A stretch of DNA of 64,000 nt from Strongylocentrotus purpuratus (taxonomy: Eukaryota > Echinodermata > Echinoidea > Camarodonta > Strongylocentrotidae), in assembly GCF_000002235.5 (NCBI RefSeq), contig NW_022145615.1, positions 15,796,712 to 15,860,711 on the forward strand, written 5' to 3'. Every line of letters begins with the position of its first letter. Within the stretch, counting starts at the first letter, position 1. Shown in pieces: positions 36,815 through 48,311 of this stretch. The notes beneath the pieces were generated by a model, which was not told where the DNA came from, did not search any database, and saw only the letters and a program-made list of their open reading frames with translations. The position numbers and the translations under genes are program-made.

Positions 36815-38307
36815 CAGGCGCGGATCCAGAGGAGGGGCGAGCGGGCCTTGCCCCCCCCCCCCCCACGCAAAAAAAGAGAGAGAGAGAGAGAGAGGAGAGA
36901 GAAGGAAAAGTAGGGAAAGGGAGAGAAAGGGAAAGAAGAGAAGAAAAGAAGAAAAAGAAAAGGGGAAGAAGGAGATCGGGGGGGGGGGGGGGGCGAAAGG
37001 GCCTTATCTCCCAGCTGTTACCCCCCCCCCCCCATCAAAAACAAAGAGAGAAGGAAAGAAAGGGAAAGAAAAACAAGTGGAAGAAGAAAAGAAAAGAAGC
37101 GGGATATACAGTTATCAATTTTCCCGTCAACAAGTTGTAGTTCGGGGGGCCAAAAGGCCCTTGCCCCCAACCCCGCCCAAAAAGGGGGGAAGGGAAAGGA
37201 AAGAGGAGAGCTAAAAGCTAGGGAACACTAAAAAGAAAAGGTTGAAAAGGAGGGGAGAACGGTTGCGATTAATCCCGCCAACAACGTGTGGATCGGGGGG
37301 GGGGCGAAATGCCCTTGCCTCCTCCATCAAACCTAAAACAGAGGGAAGGTAGGGAAGGGAAAGGAAAAGAGGAGAAAAAGGGAGAAGAATAAAGAGAGAA
37401 AGAAGAAAGGTAGGGGAGATCAGTTTGCGATTTTCACGGGCTTATTGGGGGGGGGGGGGACAGATGCCTCCCAAATATTATTTAAACGTGGTTAATTCTA
37501 ATTCGCTACCGGTGATTAACAAATGTTGTTGAAATAACATATTTTCCGAAATTTTTCCTCAATCTTTTGTAAATTATACTTTTGTATGCGTTTGTTGGAA
37601 AATGCCAAATTCCTAAAGAAAGAAAGAAAGAAAGAATAGTGACCTGCCTTTGTCACAAATTAATGAGGTGTCAACATTAACATCTGACCGTGATTAAATG
37701 CATAAAACCCCTAAGCTTCCGGGGGCTCTGCCCCCTGGATTCCACCTAGGGCCCTAAGGCGGCACCTGGATGCTCATCTGACGGTAATTAAATGCATAAA
37801 ACCCCTGAGCTTCCGGGGCTCTGCCCCCTCGACCCCATCAAGGGCCCTAAGGCGGCCCCTGCATGCTTGTCTGACCGTTATAAAATGCTTAAAACCCCTG
37901 AGCTTCTGGAGGCTCCGCCCCCTTGACCCCACGCCAATTCGTGACCTGACAGTGTCACAAATAAGGTATCAAAATAAGCTCATCTTAGTGACCGTAATTA
38001 AATGCCTATACCCCCTGAGCTTCTGGGGGCTCCACCCCTTGACCCCCGCCGGGGCTTCGCCCCTAGACCCCACGCGAATTTATGCCACGCTCTACCTGAT
38101 CGTAAGTACCACCCCCACCTACTTAGAGAAACGTTCAGCGGGGCCTGCATGAAAGAGTGGGGTGATGCGGATTTTTTTTTGTCTACCCAAAAACAAATCT
38201 TTTTTGCTCATTTCACCTCTGCCGGTGTCACCATTAAGAACCAATATTTGGCTCGCATAATTTCAAATTTGGGCGCCACTCCCTAAGAAATCCTGAATCC
38301 GCGCCTG
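36815..38307. mobile_element. Non-autonomous hAT-like element 2 (1493 bp)
   Basis: The left end CAGGCGCGGATCCAG (36815) matches the reverse complement of the right end CTGAATCCGCGCCTG (ending at 38307) with one mismatch. The flanks 36807-36814 and 38308-38315 are both exactly CGTCTATT, a perfect 8-bp target duplication diagnostic of hAT-type insertion. The left half holds three to four units of about 150 bp, each a poly-G/GGGCCTTGCCCCC block plus a purine-rich run. The right half shares with element 1 the AAACGTGGTTAATTC block, the units of about 95 bp (GGGGCTCTGCCCC, TAAGGCGGC) and the GCGGGGCCTGCATG block. No transposase is seen. Confidence 0.88.
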
Positions 38308-38315
38308 CGTCTATT

Positions 38316-39450
38316 TCCATACATCCCCTATTTATTGCAGGAAATATAAAGAAACCAGTTCAATTTTAACGGCATATTACCGCGGCATAATAACCCGGCA
38401 TATTAGTCATATAATTATGTAATAGGGAGAAAAAGAGTCATTTAAACCCCGAAATAGCCTACAACATACTAATAATAGCTCTATCCAGGTGCGGATACAT
38501 GGGGGAGGGGAGGCGACGGCCCAGAAACCCGGCCAGAAACACGAGTTCGAAGTGGACCCAGGGCCCTCACTTATTCGTATATAGGCCAAGGTCCCGCGGT
38601 TCAGCTAGCCATTCTCCCGTTTTTCTCCGAGATTTGGGTCGTTTTCTGGTCATAACTAGCCCTAATTCGTGTTTTAGGTCTATATGATTGAAACAAAGTG
38701 CCGATGATCGCTTTACAACAGGGCGCACAAGTTACAACGTTCAAAAGTATGTCAGGACTCAGTTAGCTTCAGGTCCATCTGTCAAATCATCATGCCGTAA
38801 GTCACAGGGCCCGCATGGGGGGGGGGGGGGGGGGGGTGGGCGAGCTCCCCCCCCTCTTTTTTGAAAAAGTATGTTAAAGAGAAGTAGAAAGAAACCAACC
38901 AAGGGCAAGGCCCCGGAAAGAACTCATTTTTTTAAACTGCAAAATGCTAACTATAAAAGCGCGGTTTAGCGAACCAAGTTAGGGAAAAAAGCGCGAAAAA
39001 ATAGCAAATGCGAGAAGTAAAGACACGAATGCATCGTCAAGCATGTCGGCAAAGCTTCCGAATTCTGTAGTTTGTGGATTCACAAAATCAGTAAAAGCCA
39101 TATCTTAAAAGCCTAATTTGTTCAGGAAATTACACACTTTTATCGCCAGAATCTCGGTAAAAACACTCTATTCAGTTGTATCGGTGCGCAAAAGACGAAC
39201 TGTCAGTCTAAAAAAAAAAATTCAATCTGCGCATAATTATATGCAAATTATTTCGATCAAAATTAGTCTCATGCACATCGTTTATAAGTGTCACATATGG
39301 GTCGTTACTGTTACACTTTATAGACAGATTGGATAAATGTGTAAATCATTAAACTTATAATCTGACAGTATACGATGCGAAAATGATTCTTCTCCAGCTT
39401 TCTGAAACCAACTTGGGAATTACTGACCGCTTTTGCATTATTTGTGCGTA
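38316..39450. other. Spacer with a hAT-like left end and poly-G run; no gene seen
   Basis: CAGGTGCGGATACATGGGGG at 38486 resembles the left end of the hAT-like elements, but I find no matching right end. A G-run of about 20 lies at 38817-38836. The rest shows no coding signal. Confidence 0.5.
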
Positions 39451-39830
39451 AGATTTGTTTTTTTCTTATAAGTGCCCCTTTACATCTCCGATGAGTGCAT
39501 GCCCTTATTCAAATATTAGAAGTGCCCCCCTTTAATTCTTTAATAAACGCTCCTTTTCATCTCTGACAAGTGCCCCCCTTTGACACGTGCGCCTTATCAC
39601 ACAATTAGTGCCATTTTCCTTCTGATAAATGCACTTTTCCGTTGTTGTTGGGGGGGGGGGGGGGGGGGGGTGTAGAGGCGTACGATTACCGACAAAACTA
39701 GCCACCAATTACCGACAAAAATATTTATGCCAATGTCCCAATGTCTACAAATTTAACCCTATAGAACCGTGGCCAGGAGCTAAATTATTTTTAAGTCCAC
39801 CCCCCCCCCACCCCGCTTCCGCGCAAAGCG
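39451..39830. repeat. Degenerate GTGCCCC-type short repeats and poly-G tract
   Basis: Loose units of about 28-40 bp (AGTGCCCCCCTTT, then ATCTCTGAYAAGTGC) run from 39465 to 39635. A G-run of about 21 follows at 39650-39670, then unique sequence. Confidence 0.7.
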
Positions 39831-40262
39831 GGGAAGCTTCGACGTTTCATTAAATTATTAGAGAAAGAAGACGATTCGTTGTACTGTTTTCGAACTCTTA
39901 ATCCTTGTCTGAATTCAGTTTCCCCCACCCCCCCCCCCCCAATCCGGCGCGAAAGCCTTGACGTTTCATTAAATTATTAGAGAAAGAAGACGATTCGTTG
40001 TATTGTTTTCGACTCTTAATCCTTGTCTGAATGCAGTTTCCCCCTCTCGCGCGAAGCGCAGAAGCTTTGACGTTTCATTAAATTATTAGAGAAAGAAGAT
40101 GATTCCTTGTACTGTTTTCGACTCCTAATCCTTGTCTGAATTCGGTTTACCCGCCCCCTCCTCCCCCCCCCCCCCTCTGGCGCGAAAGCTTTCACGTTTC
40201 ATTAAATATTAGAGAAAGAAGATGATTCCTTGTACCAACTCTTAATCATTGTCTGAATTTCA
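39830..40262. repeat. Four-unit tandem repeat, about 120 bp
   Basis: Each unit reads GACGTTTCATTAAAT, AGAGAAAGAAGA, TTGTACTGTTTTCGA, CTTAATCCTTGTCTGAAT and ends in a C-rich run with GCGCGAAAGC. The units start near 39840, 39958, 40068 and 40192. The last is shortened. Confidence 0.9.
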
Positions 40263-40477
40263 AAAAAAAAATATTTCTTTGTCCGATAAAAAATCACCGT
40301 CCGTAGGGGAAAACAAATTGCCAGCCGACCATAATAAACCATCTCACCGACTTCAAACTTCTGCATTGATATATAGTACACGGGGATCGAGCAAGAATAC
40401 CGACATAGCGGACCCGACACAGCAAATAATTATCTATGCATATTTGTCTTGCTCCTTTGACATGGCGACTCCATCGA

Positions 40478-40765
40478 ACATCCTCCTCTCTCTTTTCTTA
40501 CTCCCACCCGTCTTCTCTCAGGCTCTTACCCCATCTCTCTCCTCTCTTTCATCCCCCGTTTCCTTTGTTTCATTTTTATATTTTTTCTTCATTTTTCCTT
40601 TCCCCACCCCCCTTTTTTTTCTCTCTTGTTTCCCTTTCTTTCCTCTTCTTCCTCTTTTTCTTTTTTCTCTTTCTCTCTTCTTTTCTCTTTCCTTTCTTTC
40701 CTTTCTTTTCCTTCTCTTTATTTTTTCTTTCCCTTTCCCTCTCATTTTTCCTCCCCCCCTTTTCT
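40478..40765. repeat. Polypyrimidine tract
   Basis: Nearly pure C/T on the plus strand for about 290 bases. Reading frames through it on either strand are low-complexity by-products. Confidence 0.9.
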
Positions 40766-40769
40766 ACAC

Positions 40770-43700
40770 TATAGCCTCTAACCAACCAGGCCACATCACT
40801 AAGCCCAACTTCTTTCCACCACCCTCAAACAATCCTATCCGCTGTTGATAGTTAATAAAAACCCTTAAGACGAAGGAGGTATAATATATACTCCTTTATT
40901 TACCCTGAACCCCCCCCAAACAACCTCCCATCTCCCTACACTAGCCTCTAACCAACCAGGCCACATCACTAAGCCCAACTTCTTTCCACCACCCTCAAAC
41001 AATCCTATCCGCTGTTCATAGTTAATAAAAACCCTTAAGACGAAGGAGGTATAATATATACTCCTTTATTTACCCTAACCCCCCCCCCCCCCAACACCTC
41101 CCATCTCCCTACACTAGCCTCTAACCAACCAGGCCACATCACTAAGCCCAACTTCTTTCCACCACCCTTAAACAATCCTATCCGCTGTTCATAGTTAATA
41201 AAAACCCTTAAGACGAAGGAGGTACAATATATACTCCTTTATTTCCCCTGAAACCCCCCCCCCCCCCGTGCTCGAACAACCCCCACCTCCCTATACTAGC
41301 CCCTAACCATCCAGGCCACATCACTAAGCCCAACTCCTTTCCATCACCCTCAAACAATCCTACCCACTGTACATAATTAATAATTCTTTAAACAAAGTAA
41401 GTAATATACACTCCTTTAAAACCCTTAAACGCCCTTCCCCCTCCCCCGGCCCCTCCTCGGCCCCCTCCCACTCCTTTACATTCCATTATTCCTTTATATC
41501 CAACTCCTTTATATCCCCATTAACGACTCTCCCCGGCACCTAGTATCCCATTATCCCACTCCCTTATATCCCATAAAGGCCCTCCCCGCCCCCCCCCCCC
41601 GCTAGCCCCAAGCAAACGAGGCTACATGACTATGCCCTCCCCCTTCCCATCACCTTAAACTGATCCTATCCACTGTTCAATATCAATAAAACCCCTGAGA
41701 AAGACGAAGGTAATATACACTCCTTTATAGCCAATCGACGCCTCTCTCCGGCACCCTCCCCTCTCCCCGGCCCCCTCTCACTCCTTTATATCCGATTAAC
41801 GCCCGCTCCCAGGCACCCCTCCTAGTATCCCAGTATCCCTCTCCCTTATATCCCATAAACGCCCTCCCCGCCCCGCCGCCCCCCCCCCCTCCCCGCTAGC
41901 CCCAAGCAAACGAGGCTACATGACTATGCCCTCCCCCTTCCCATCACCTTAAACTGATCCTATCCACTGTTCAATATTAATAAAACCCCTGAGAAAGACG
42001 AAGGTAATATACACTCCTTTATAGCCAATCGACGCCCTCTCTCCGGCACCCTCCCCTCTCCCCGGCCCCCTCTCTCACTCCTTTATATCCGATTAAACGC
42101 CGCTCCCAGGCACCCCTCCTAGTATCCCAGTATCCCTCTCCCTTATATCCCATAAACGCCCTCGCCCGCCCCGCCGCCCCCCCCCCCTCCCCGCTAGCCC
42201 CAAGCAAACGAGGCTACATGACTATGCCCTCCCCTTCCCATCACCTTAAACTGATCCTATCCACTGTTCAATATTAATAAAACCCCTGAGAAAGACGAAG
42301 GTAATATACACTCCTTTATAGCCAATCGACGCCCCTCTCCGGCACCCTCCCCTCTCCCCGGCCCCCTCTCACTCCTTTATATCCGATTAACGCCGCTCCC
42401 AGGCACCCCTCCTAGTATCCCAGTATCCCTCTCCCTTATATCCCATAAACGCCCTCCCCGCCCCGCCGCCCCCCCCCTCCCCGCTAGCCCCAAGCAAACG
42501 AGGCTACATGACTATGCCCTCCCCCTTCCCATCACCTTAACTGATCCTATCCACTGTTCAATATTAATAAAACCCCTGAGAAAGACGAAGGTAATATACA
42601 CTCCTTTATAGCCAATCGACGCCCCTCTCCGGCACCCTCCCTCTCCCCGGCCCCTCTCACTCCTTTATATCCGATTAACGCCGCTCCCAGGCACCCCTCC
42701 TAGTATCCCAGTATCCCTCTCCCTTATATCCCATAAACGCCCTCCCCGCCCCGCCGCCCCCCCCTCCCCGCTAGCCCCAAGCAATCGAGGCTACATGACT
42801 ATGCCTCTCCCCTTCCCATCACCTTAAACTGATCCTATCCACTGTTCAATATTAATAAAACCCCTGAGAAAGACGAAGGTAATATACACTCCTTTATAGC
42901 CAATTAACGCCCCTTTCCGGCACCCTCCCCTCCCCGGCCCCCCGGCCCCTCCTACTCCTTTATATCCGATTAACGCCCCCTCTCCGGCACTCCTCCTAGT
43001 ATCCCATTATCCCACTCCCGTATATCCCATTAACGTCCCTCTCCGTCTACCCCCCCCCCCGCTAGCCCCAAACCATCGAGGGTATATGATTATGCCCTCC
43101 CCGTTCCCATCACCCTATAACAATCCTATCCACTGTTCAAAATGAATAAAACCCCTCAGAGAGACGAAGGTAATATATACCCCTTTATTTCCCTGAACCA
43201 CCCCCCCCCCCCCCTCCCAACACCCCCATCTCCCTATACTAGCCCCTAACCATCCATCCACATCACTAAGCCCAACTCCTTTCCATTACCCTCAAACAAT
43301 CCTACCCACTGTCCATATTTAATAAAACCCCTTAAAACAAAGTAGATATATACGCTCTTTTATATCCCGTTAACGCCCCTCTCAGCCCCCCCCCCCCTCC
43401 ACCCCGGTAGCCTTTGATCATCCAGGATACATGGCCATGTCCTCCCTCTTCTCATCACCCTCAAACAATCCTTTCTGCGGTCATAATTAATTTTAAAAAC
43501 CTTAAAACGAAATAGGTATAATATATACTCCTTTATTTCCCCATTAACCCCCCCCCCCCCTCTCCAACAACCCCATCCAGGCTAGCCTCTTTCCATCACC
43601 GCTCCTTCACTATGCCCGCCCCTTTCTCAACATCCTCAAACAATTCTATACACTGTTCATAGTAAATAAAACCCTTAAGACGAAGGAGGTATAATATATA

Positions 43701-44800
43701 CTCCTTTATTTCCCCTGAACCATCCCCCCCCCCCTTCAACAACCCCCATCTCCCTATACTAGCCCCTACCATCCAGACCACATCACTAAGCCCAACTCCT
43801 TTCCATCACCCTCAAACAATCCTACCCACTGTTCATATTTAATAAACCCCCTTAAAACAAAGTAGGTAATATATGCTCTTTTATATCCCATTAACGCCCC
43901 TCTCAGCCCCCCCCCCTCCACCCCGGTAGCCTCTGGTCCCAGGATACATGGATGTCCTCCCTCTTCTCATCACCCTCAAACAATCCTTTCTGCGATTCAT
44001 AATTAATTTTAAAAACCTTAAAACGAAATAGGTATAATATATACTCCTTTATTTCCCCTCTTCCCCCTAACCCCCAACAACCCCCATACCTACACTAACC
44101 TATAACCATCCGCCCCTCTCAGCCCCCCCCCCGTCCACCCCGGTAGCCTCTGATCATCCAGGATACATGGCCATGTCCTCCCTCTTCTCATCACCCTCAA
44201 ACAATCCTTTCTGCGGTTCATAATTAATTTTAAAACCTTAAAACGAAATAGGTATAATATATACTCTTTATTTCCCCATTAACCCCCCCCCCCCCCCTCT
44301 CCAACAACCCCATCCAGGCTAGCCTTTCCATCACCGCTCCTTCACTATGCCCGCCCCTTTCTCAACATCCTCAAACAATTCTATACACTGTTCATAGTAA
44401 ATAAAACCCTTAAGACGAAGGAGGTATAATATATACTCCTTTATTTCCCCTGAACCATCCCCCCCCCCCGCTTCAACACCCCCATCTCCCTATACTAGCC
44501 CCTAACCATCCAGACCACATCACTAAGCCCAACTCCTTTTCCATCACCCTCAAACAATCCTACCCACTGTTCATATTTAATAAACCCCCTTAAAACAAAG
44601 TAGGTAATATATGCTCTTTTATATCCCATTAACGCCCCTCTCAGCCCCCCCCCCCTCCACCCCGGTAGCCTCTGGTCATCCAGGATACATGGCCATGTCC
44701 TCCCTCTTCTCATCACCCTCAAACAATCCTTTCTGCGGTTCATAATTAATTTTAAAAACCTTAAAACGAAATAGGTATAATATATACTCCTTTATTTCCC
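40770..44800 (-). repeat. Poly-C satellite array (reverse orientation of 33160-34500)
   Basis: A tandem array of related unit types. One of about 172 bp lies at 40775-41400 (AACCAACCAGGCCACATC...). One of about 290 bp has starts near 41601, 41895, 42190, 42482 and 42768 (GCTAGCCCCAAGCAAACGAG...). A mixed higher-order pattern of about 530 bp lies from 43370 to the gap. All units share CAATCCTATCCACTGTTCA, AATAAAACCC, GACGAAGG, and CTCCTTTAT followed by a C-run. It is the reverse complement of the family at 33160-34500. The array runs into the second gap. Confidence 0.9.
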
Positions 44801-45300
44801 NNNNNNNNNNNNNNNNNNNNNNNNNNNNNNNNNNNNNNNNNNNNNNNNNNNNNNNNNNNNNNNNNNNNNNNNNNNNNNNNNNNNNNNNNNNNNNNNNNNN
44901 NNNNNNNNNNNNNNNNNNNNNNNNNNNNNNNNNNNNNNNNNNNNNNNNNNNNNNNNNNNNNNNNNNNNNNNNNNNNNNNNNNNNNNNNNNNNNNNNNNNN
45001 NNNNNNNNNNNNNNNNNNNNNNNNNNNNNNNNNNNNNNNNNNNNNNNNNNNNNNNNNNNNNNNNNNNNNNNNNNNNNNNNNNNNNNNNNNNNNNNNNNNN
45101 NNNNNNNNNNNNNNNNNNNNNNNNNNNNNNNNNNNNNNNNNNNNNNNNNNNNNNNNNNNNNNNNNNNNNNNNNNNNNNNNNNNNNNNNNNNNNNNNNNNN
45201 NNNNNNNNNNNNNNNNNNNNNNNNNNNNNNNNNNNNNNNNNNNNNNNNNNNNNNNNNNNNNNNNNNNNNNNNNNNNNNNNNNNNNNNNNNNNNNNNNNNN
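44801..45300. other. Scaffold gap, 500 N
   Basis: Exactly 500 N, so a placeholder. The left side is the poly-C satellite. The right side is a minus-strand LINE endonuclease region. Confidence 0.99.
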
Positions 45301-46287
45301 GTCTGATAGTAACAGTCACAGTTTTCAGGAGGGGCATGCTTGTCCATCAGTTTTAACCAAACTGTCATTATGAATGAAACTGCTTCAGAAGGACAAAGAA
45401 GGACACGGAGAAGATGTCAATTCCTGTTAGATGTCCTGACGAAAGAAGTTAGAGTCGATGTTTGCGAAGCTTTCTGAAGCTCACCTTCCTTTTAGGGTTT
45501 TTAGGCCCTTTGAGATTAATGGTGGAAGGATGGCAGAGTGATCAGATGGGAGAGATGACAAAAGAGTAATGTGGGAAATAATCTTCAGATTTTCTACTGA
45601 GAACTAAATCGAGTGTATGGCCTGCGTGGTGCGTGGGACCCTGGACATGCTGTTGGAACCCAAGGGCTTCTTATAGCATTAAGAAAAGATTGAGCAAACC
45701 TATCAGAAGAATCATCTACGTGTATATTAAAGTCGCCAAGAGGATAGGATGTGATTATCTACAGCAGCACTCTCAAGAAGAGTTAAAAACTCTTCAAGGA
45801 ATCATTTTTAGTAAAGTGTGTCCGTGAGGATTGGGTGGGCGGTAGAATACAATAAACTCTAACAGTAGATGAGAAGTAAGATGGATCGTGAGGTCCAACA
45901 ATTCAAATGACAGACAATTGTCTGTCATTGACAATACAGGATGCAGTAGACCTATAGAGGACACAAATACCACCTCCTCTAGAAGACTTTCTTGGATGAT
46001 TGATTATATCAAAATTAGGAAGGAAATTTCAACTCGGCTAGGGTAGGCTCATCTCTATGGTCACCAGAAAGCCACGACTCGGTAATGACTAAACCATAAT
46101 TATTATTATCTATGATCAGAGAAGACACCACATCAGATTTTTTATTCAAGGATCTTGCATTCCATAAACCAAACTGAGACCCACTGGAAGTCTCACTAAG
46201 GGACTGTGACCTGGTGACCCTTCGCCTGCGTCCTCGTGTCTCTACGACGCCGCCGCAAATCCCAAGATCACATACCCCTCTCCACAC
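45301..46287 (-). pseudogene. LINE endonuclease domain, frameshifted, minus strand
   Basis: 46287-46015 gives GLWNARSLNKKSD and VITESWLSGDH (the ARSL and TExW signatures of APE endonucleases; here TESW). Frames then change: RGGGICVLYRST near 45960-45990, LGDFNIHVDDS near 45715-45740 (catalytic GDFN), a SDHS-like remnant near 45540, and KHAPPENC at 45320-45340. At least three frameshifts are present, so it is inactive as written. Confidence 0.8.
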
Positions 46288-46331
46288 AGTCTGTGGAAGC
46301 AGGTGACTGGGGCTTCATATTAATCTGATGG

Positions 46332-46625
46332 TCAATGTAATGAATACGATTTGATTGTGCTATTGTAATAATCATTAGCATATTGAGATACATCAACTTT
46401 GTAACATGGGCCTGGGTTCATTTGGATATCAGCCGATAACAAGATGGCTAACTGGAAACAGGCACTAGTATTGTTATAATATGCAATAGGTTTACTACAG
46501 TATTTGACATGTCTGTATACAGGAAAGAGTAACCTTTGATTTGGAGCTACAAGCATTCCAAGCACATCAGGTGGCAGAATTAATACATGGTTGACATTCA
46601 AAAGAAATACAATCAGGGTACACAA
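46332..46625 (-). pseudogene. LINE N-terminal ORF containing 2A-like peptide DIQMNPGP
   Basis: A 97-residue frame. Residues 66-73 (46407-46430) read DIQMNPGP, matching the D(V/I)xxNPGP core at which 2A peptides make ribosomes skip a peptide bond between G and P. The preceding residues FQLAILLSA are hydrophobic, as is usual upstream of 2A. Residues 3-26 are also strongly hydrophobic, which could be a signal or membrane segment. The frame stops 24 residues after the motif and the endonuclease continues in another frame. The usual E after D(V/I) is replaced by Q, so activity is uncertain. No promoter is visible. Confidence 0.8.
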
Positions 46626-46815
46626 AAGAAGAGATGCCAGATTTTAAACCCCTCCATTTGTGGAGGTACTACTAATGACTGCCGTTGAAAACATACAAAG
46701 TGAACTGATATAACAAAGTATTGAAAGTAATACAAAGTAATTATACAAAGTAAAGTGTACAAAGTAAATGTACAGTACTGAGCACTGAAAATGGCTGTGC
46801 CAGCAAGGTTCAGTA

Positions 46816-47189
46816 TTAAAGGTAAAGACCAGTTTTATATGGTCATGCGATTGCATTGTGAAAAAAACGTTGTGGAATCGATCAGAAAAGGTTGATCTCT
46901 AGCATCTAGCATCTGCAAGGTTCTGGAATCATCAAAATGATAAGAAATTTGGCCCATTCTTCGTAAAGTTACAAGCACTATACACAGAAAGGTGTATATG
47001 GGACTACCCTATATCCTCACAGACCATGAGAGAAACAAATTTACAAATATAGGAATTAGTAGGCGGTTTACCGGCAAATTTGTTATCATCATGTATTAGT
47101 CAAAACATATTCTTCACATGATTGGTAATGAGAGCTTCCATTTCATTTTTTGAAATTGGGGCGTTTCCAATACTGGTCTTTACCTTTAA
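46816..47189. mobile_element. Small TIR element (MITE), 374 bp
   Basis: Perfect 18-bp inverted ends: TTAAAGGTAAAGACCAGT at 46816-46833 and its reverse complement at 47172-47189. If the outer TTAA is the target duplication, the TIR would be AGGTAAAGACCAGT. The interior has no ORF. Its right part (47046-47165) is the reverse complement of the central block of the tandem repeat at 29808-31240. Confidence 0.82.
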
Positions 47190-48311
47190 GATCAGAGATA
47201 CAAAAATTAACTTCTAAGTAATAAGTATGGAGCTAACTTACCAATATTGATTTAAAATGTCTAGCAAGATCCTTGACACACACAAATACAATGTATACAA
47301 CAAAATTGCCAATTGCAGCAAAACTTAACTAAAATAGCAAACAATCAGAGCCCTAAATGAGAGAGGCTACCTATGGAGCGCACACCAAAAAAAAAAAAAA
47401 TTACTATCCCCAATGGTCTAAAGAATATGTGCCGGTAGTGAAAATTTATGTTTAATATATGAAGAATATATGATTTATGGGTAAAAAAGTGAATTTTATT
47501 ACCTTAATTGCATGAATTACCATTAATATGCAAATGAGTGAATTTTCAAAAATGTATATTCCCATAGTAATCTATACATTTCACTTGCATGCATGCAAAT
47601 TTTCGCGAAAACAAAAGGGGGAGGCTTAGAAGCATTCCCAGGGCTAGATAGGGTTAAAGTTAATAGAAAGTTTTGGTATGGGTCATGAATTTGGTTCAAT
47701 TGAGGATAATGGAAGCATATGCGATCCTACAATATTTAGAGATCGTTATCACGGTTGAAAGAGTCTAAAGTGATGAAATCGTAAATAAATACTCTTTATG
47801 TTGTAAAGCTCCTTCTTAAGGTCAATATATTAATTTAGCCATAAACAATATTTCTTGACTAAATGGACTGATTGGCTATAGATTGGAAATTATATCACAA
47901 CTGCATATCTTAGATTTTCATGGTCGCAGCTACCATTGTATGGCCTTAGGCGCTACCGGTATCTGAAATTATCAAATTTACCAGGCGCACCGGTAAATTT
48001 TGATATTCAATTTTTCTCGAAACCAGAAGTGTTTTAGGGCTAAATTTTCTAGTGCTTATAATGCATCCACAGGGGCATCCAAATATATCAAAATTGTAAA
48101 GAATCACTATCCAGCCAATTTTAAAAACTTTGATGGGACTGCCAAGAGCCCTATAGACGAACTGTAAGTTTCATAACATTTATTTCTTCTTGGGTTCCCA
48201 AAAGTTAGTGGGATATGCCAGCTCATACACCACCATTTGCAGTTTTGTGGACCCACCCCTCTCTCTTTTGTCCGCAAGAACTTGGGGGATCCCGTTTAGT
48301 AACAGCATTAC
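47190..48311. other. Probable intron or intergenic sequence, no exon seen
   Basis: AT-rich sequence with an A-run near 47386-47400. The exon that should follow 48312 on the minus strand (phase 0, probably coiled-coil) is not recognisable here and may lie beyond the LINE or the gap. Confidence 0.5.

Larger units (their letters stand above)
45301..46640 (-). mobile_element. APE-type LINE 5' half with 2A-like motif, minus strand
   Basis: Reading the minus strand downward from about 46640: an N-terminal ORF carrying a 2A-like motif (46332-46625), a basic linker, then an APE endonuclease that continues, frameshifted, into the gap. The RT part is not in the window. 2A-like peptides at the N-termini of APE-type LINE ORFs are known from sea urchins and other marine animals, which supports both the element class and the likely host group. 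Confidence 0.85.

Noticed and set aside
36577..37214. Charged 141-187-residue frames rich in K, E, R and G
   Set aside because: They lie over the purine-rich/poly-G interior of hAT-like element 2 and are low-complexity by-products.
40249..40848. 199-residue frame rich in F, L, S and P
   Set aside because: It reads a polypyrimidine tract, so the hydrophobic composition is a result of base content.
42019..43781. Glycine-rich minus-strand frames in the poly-C satellite
   Set aside because: By-products of the tandem array.
44676..45368. Frames running through the second N gap
   Set aside because: Same reason as the first gap.
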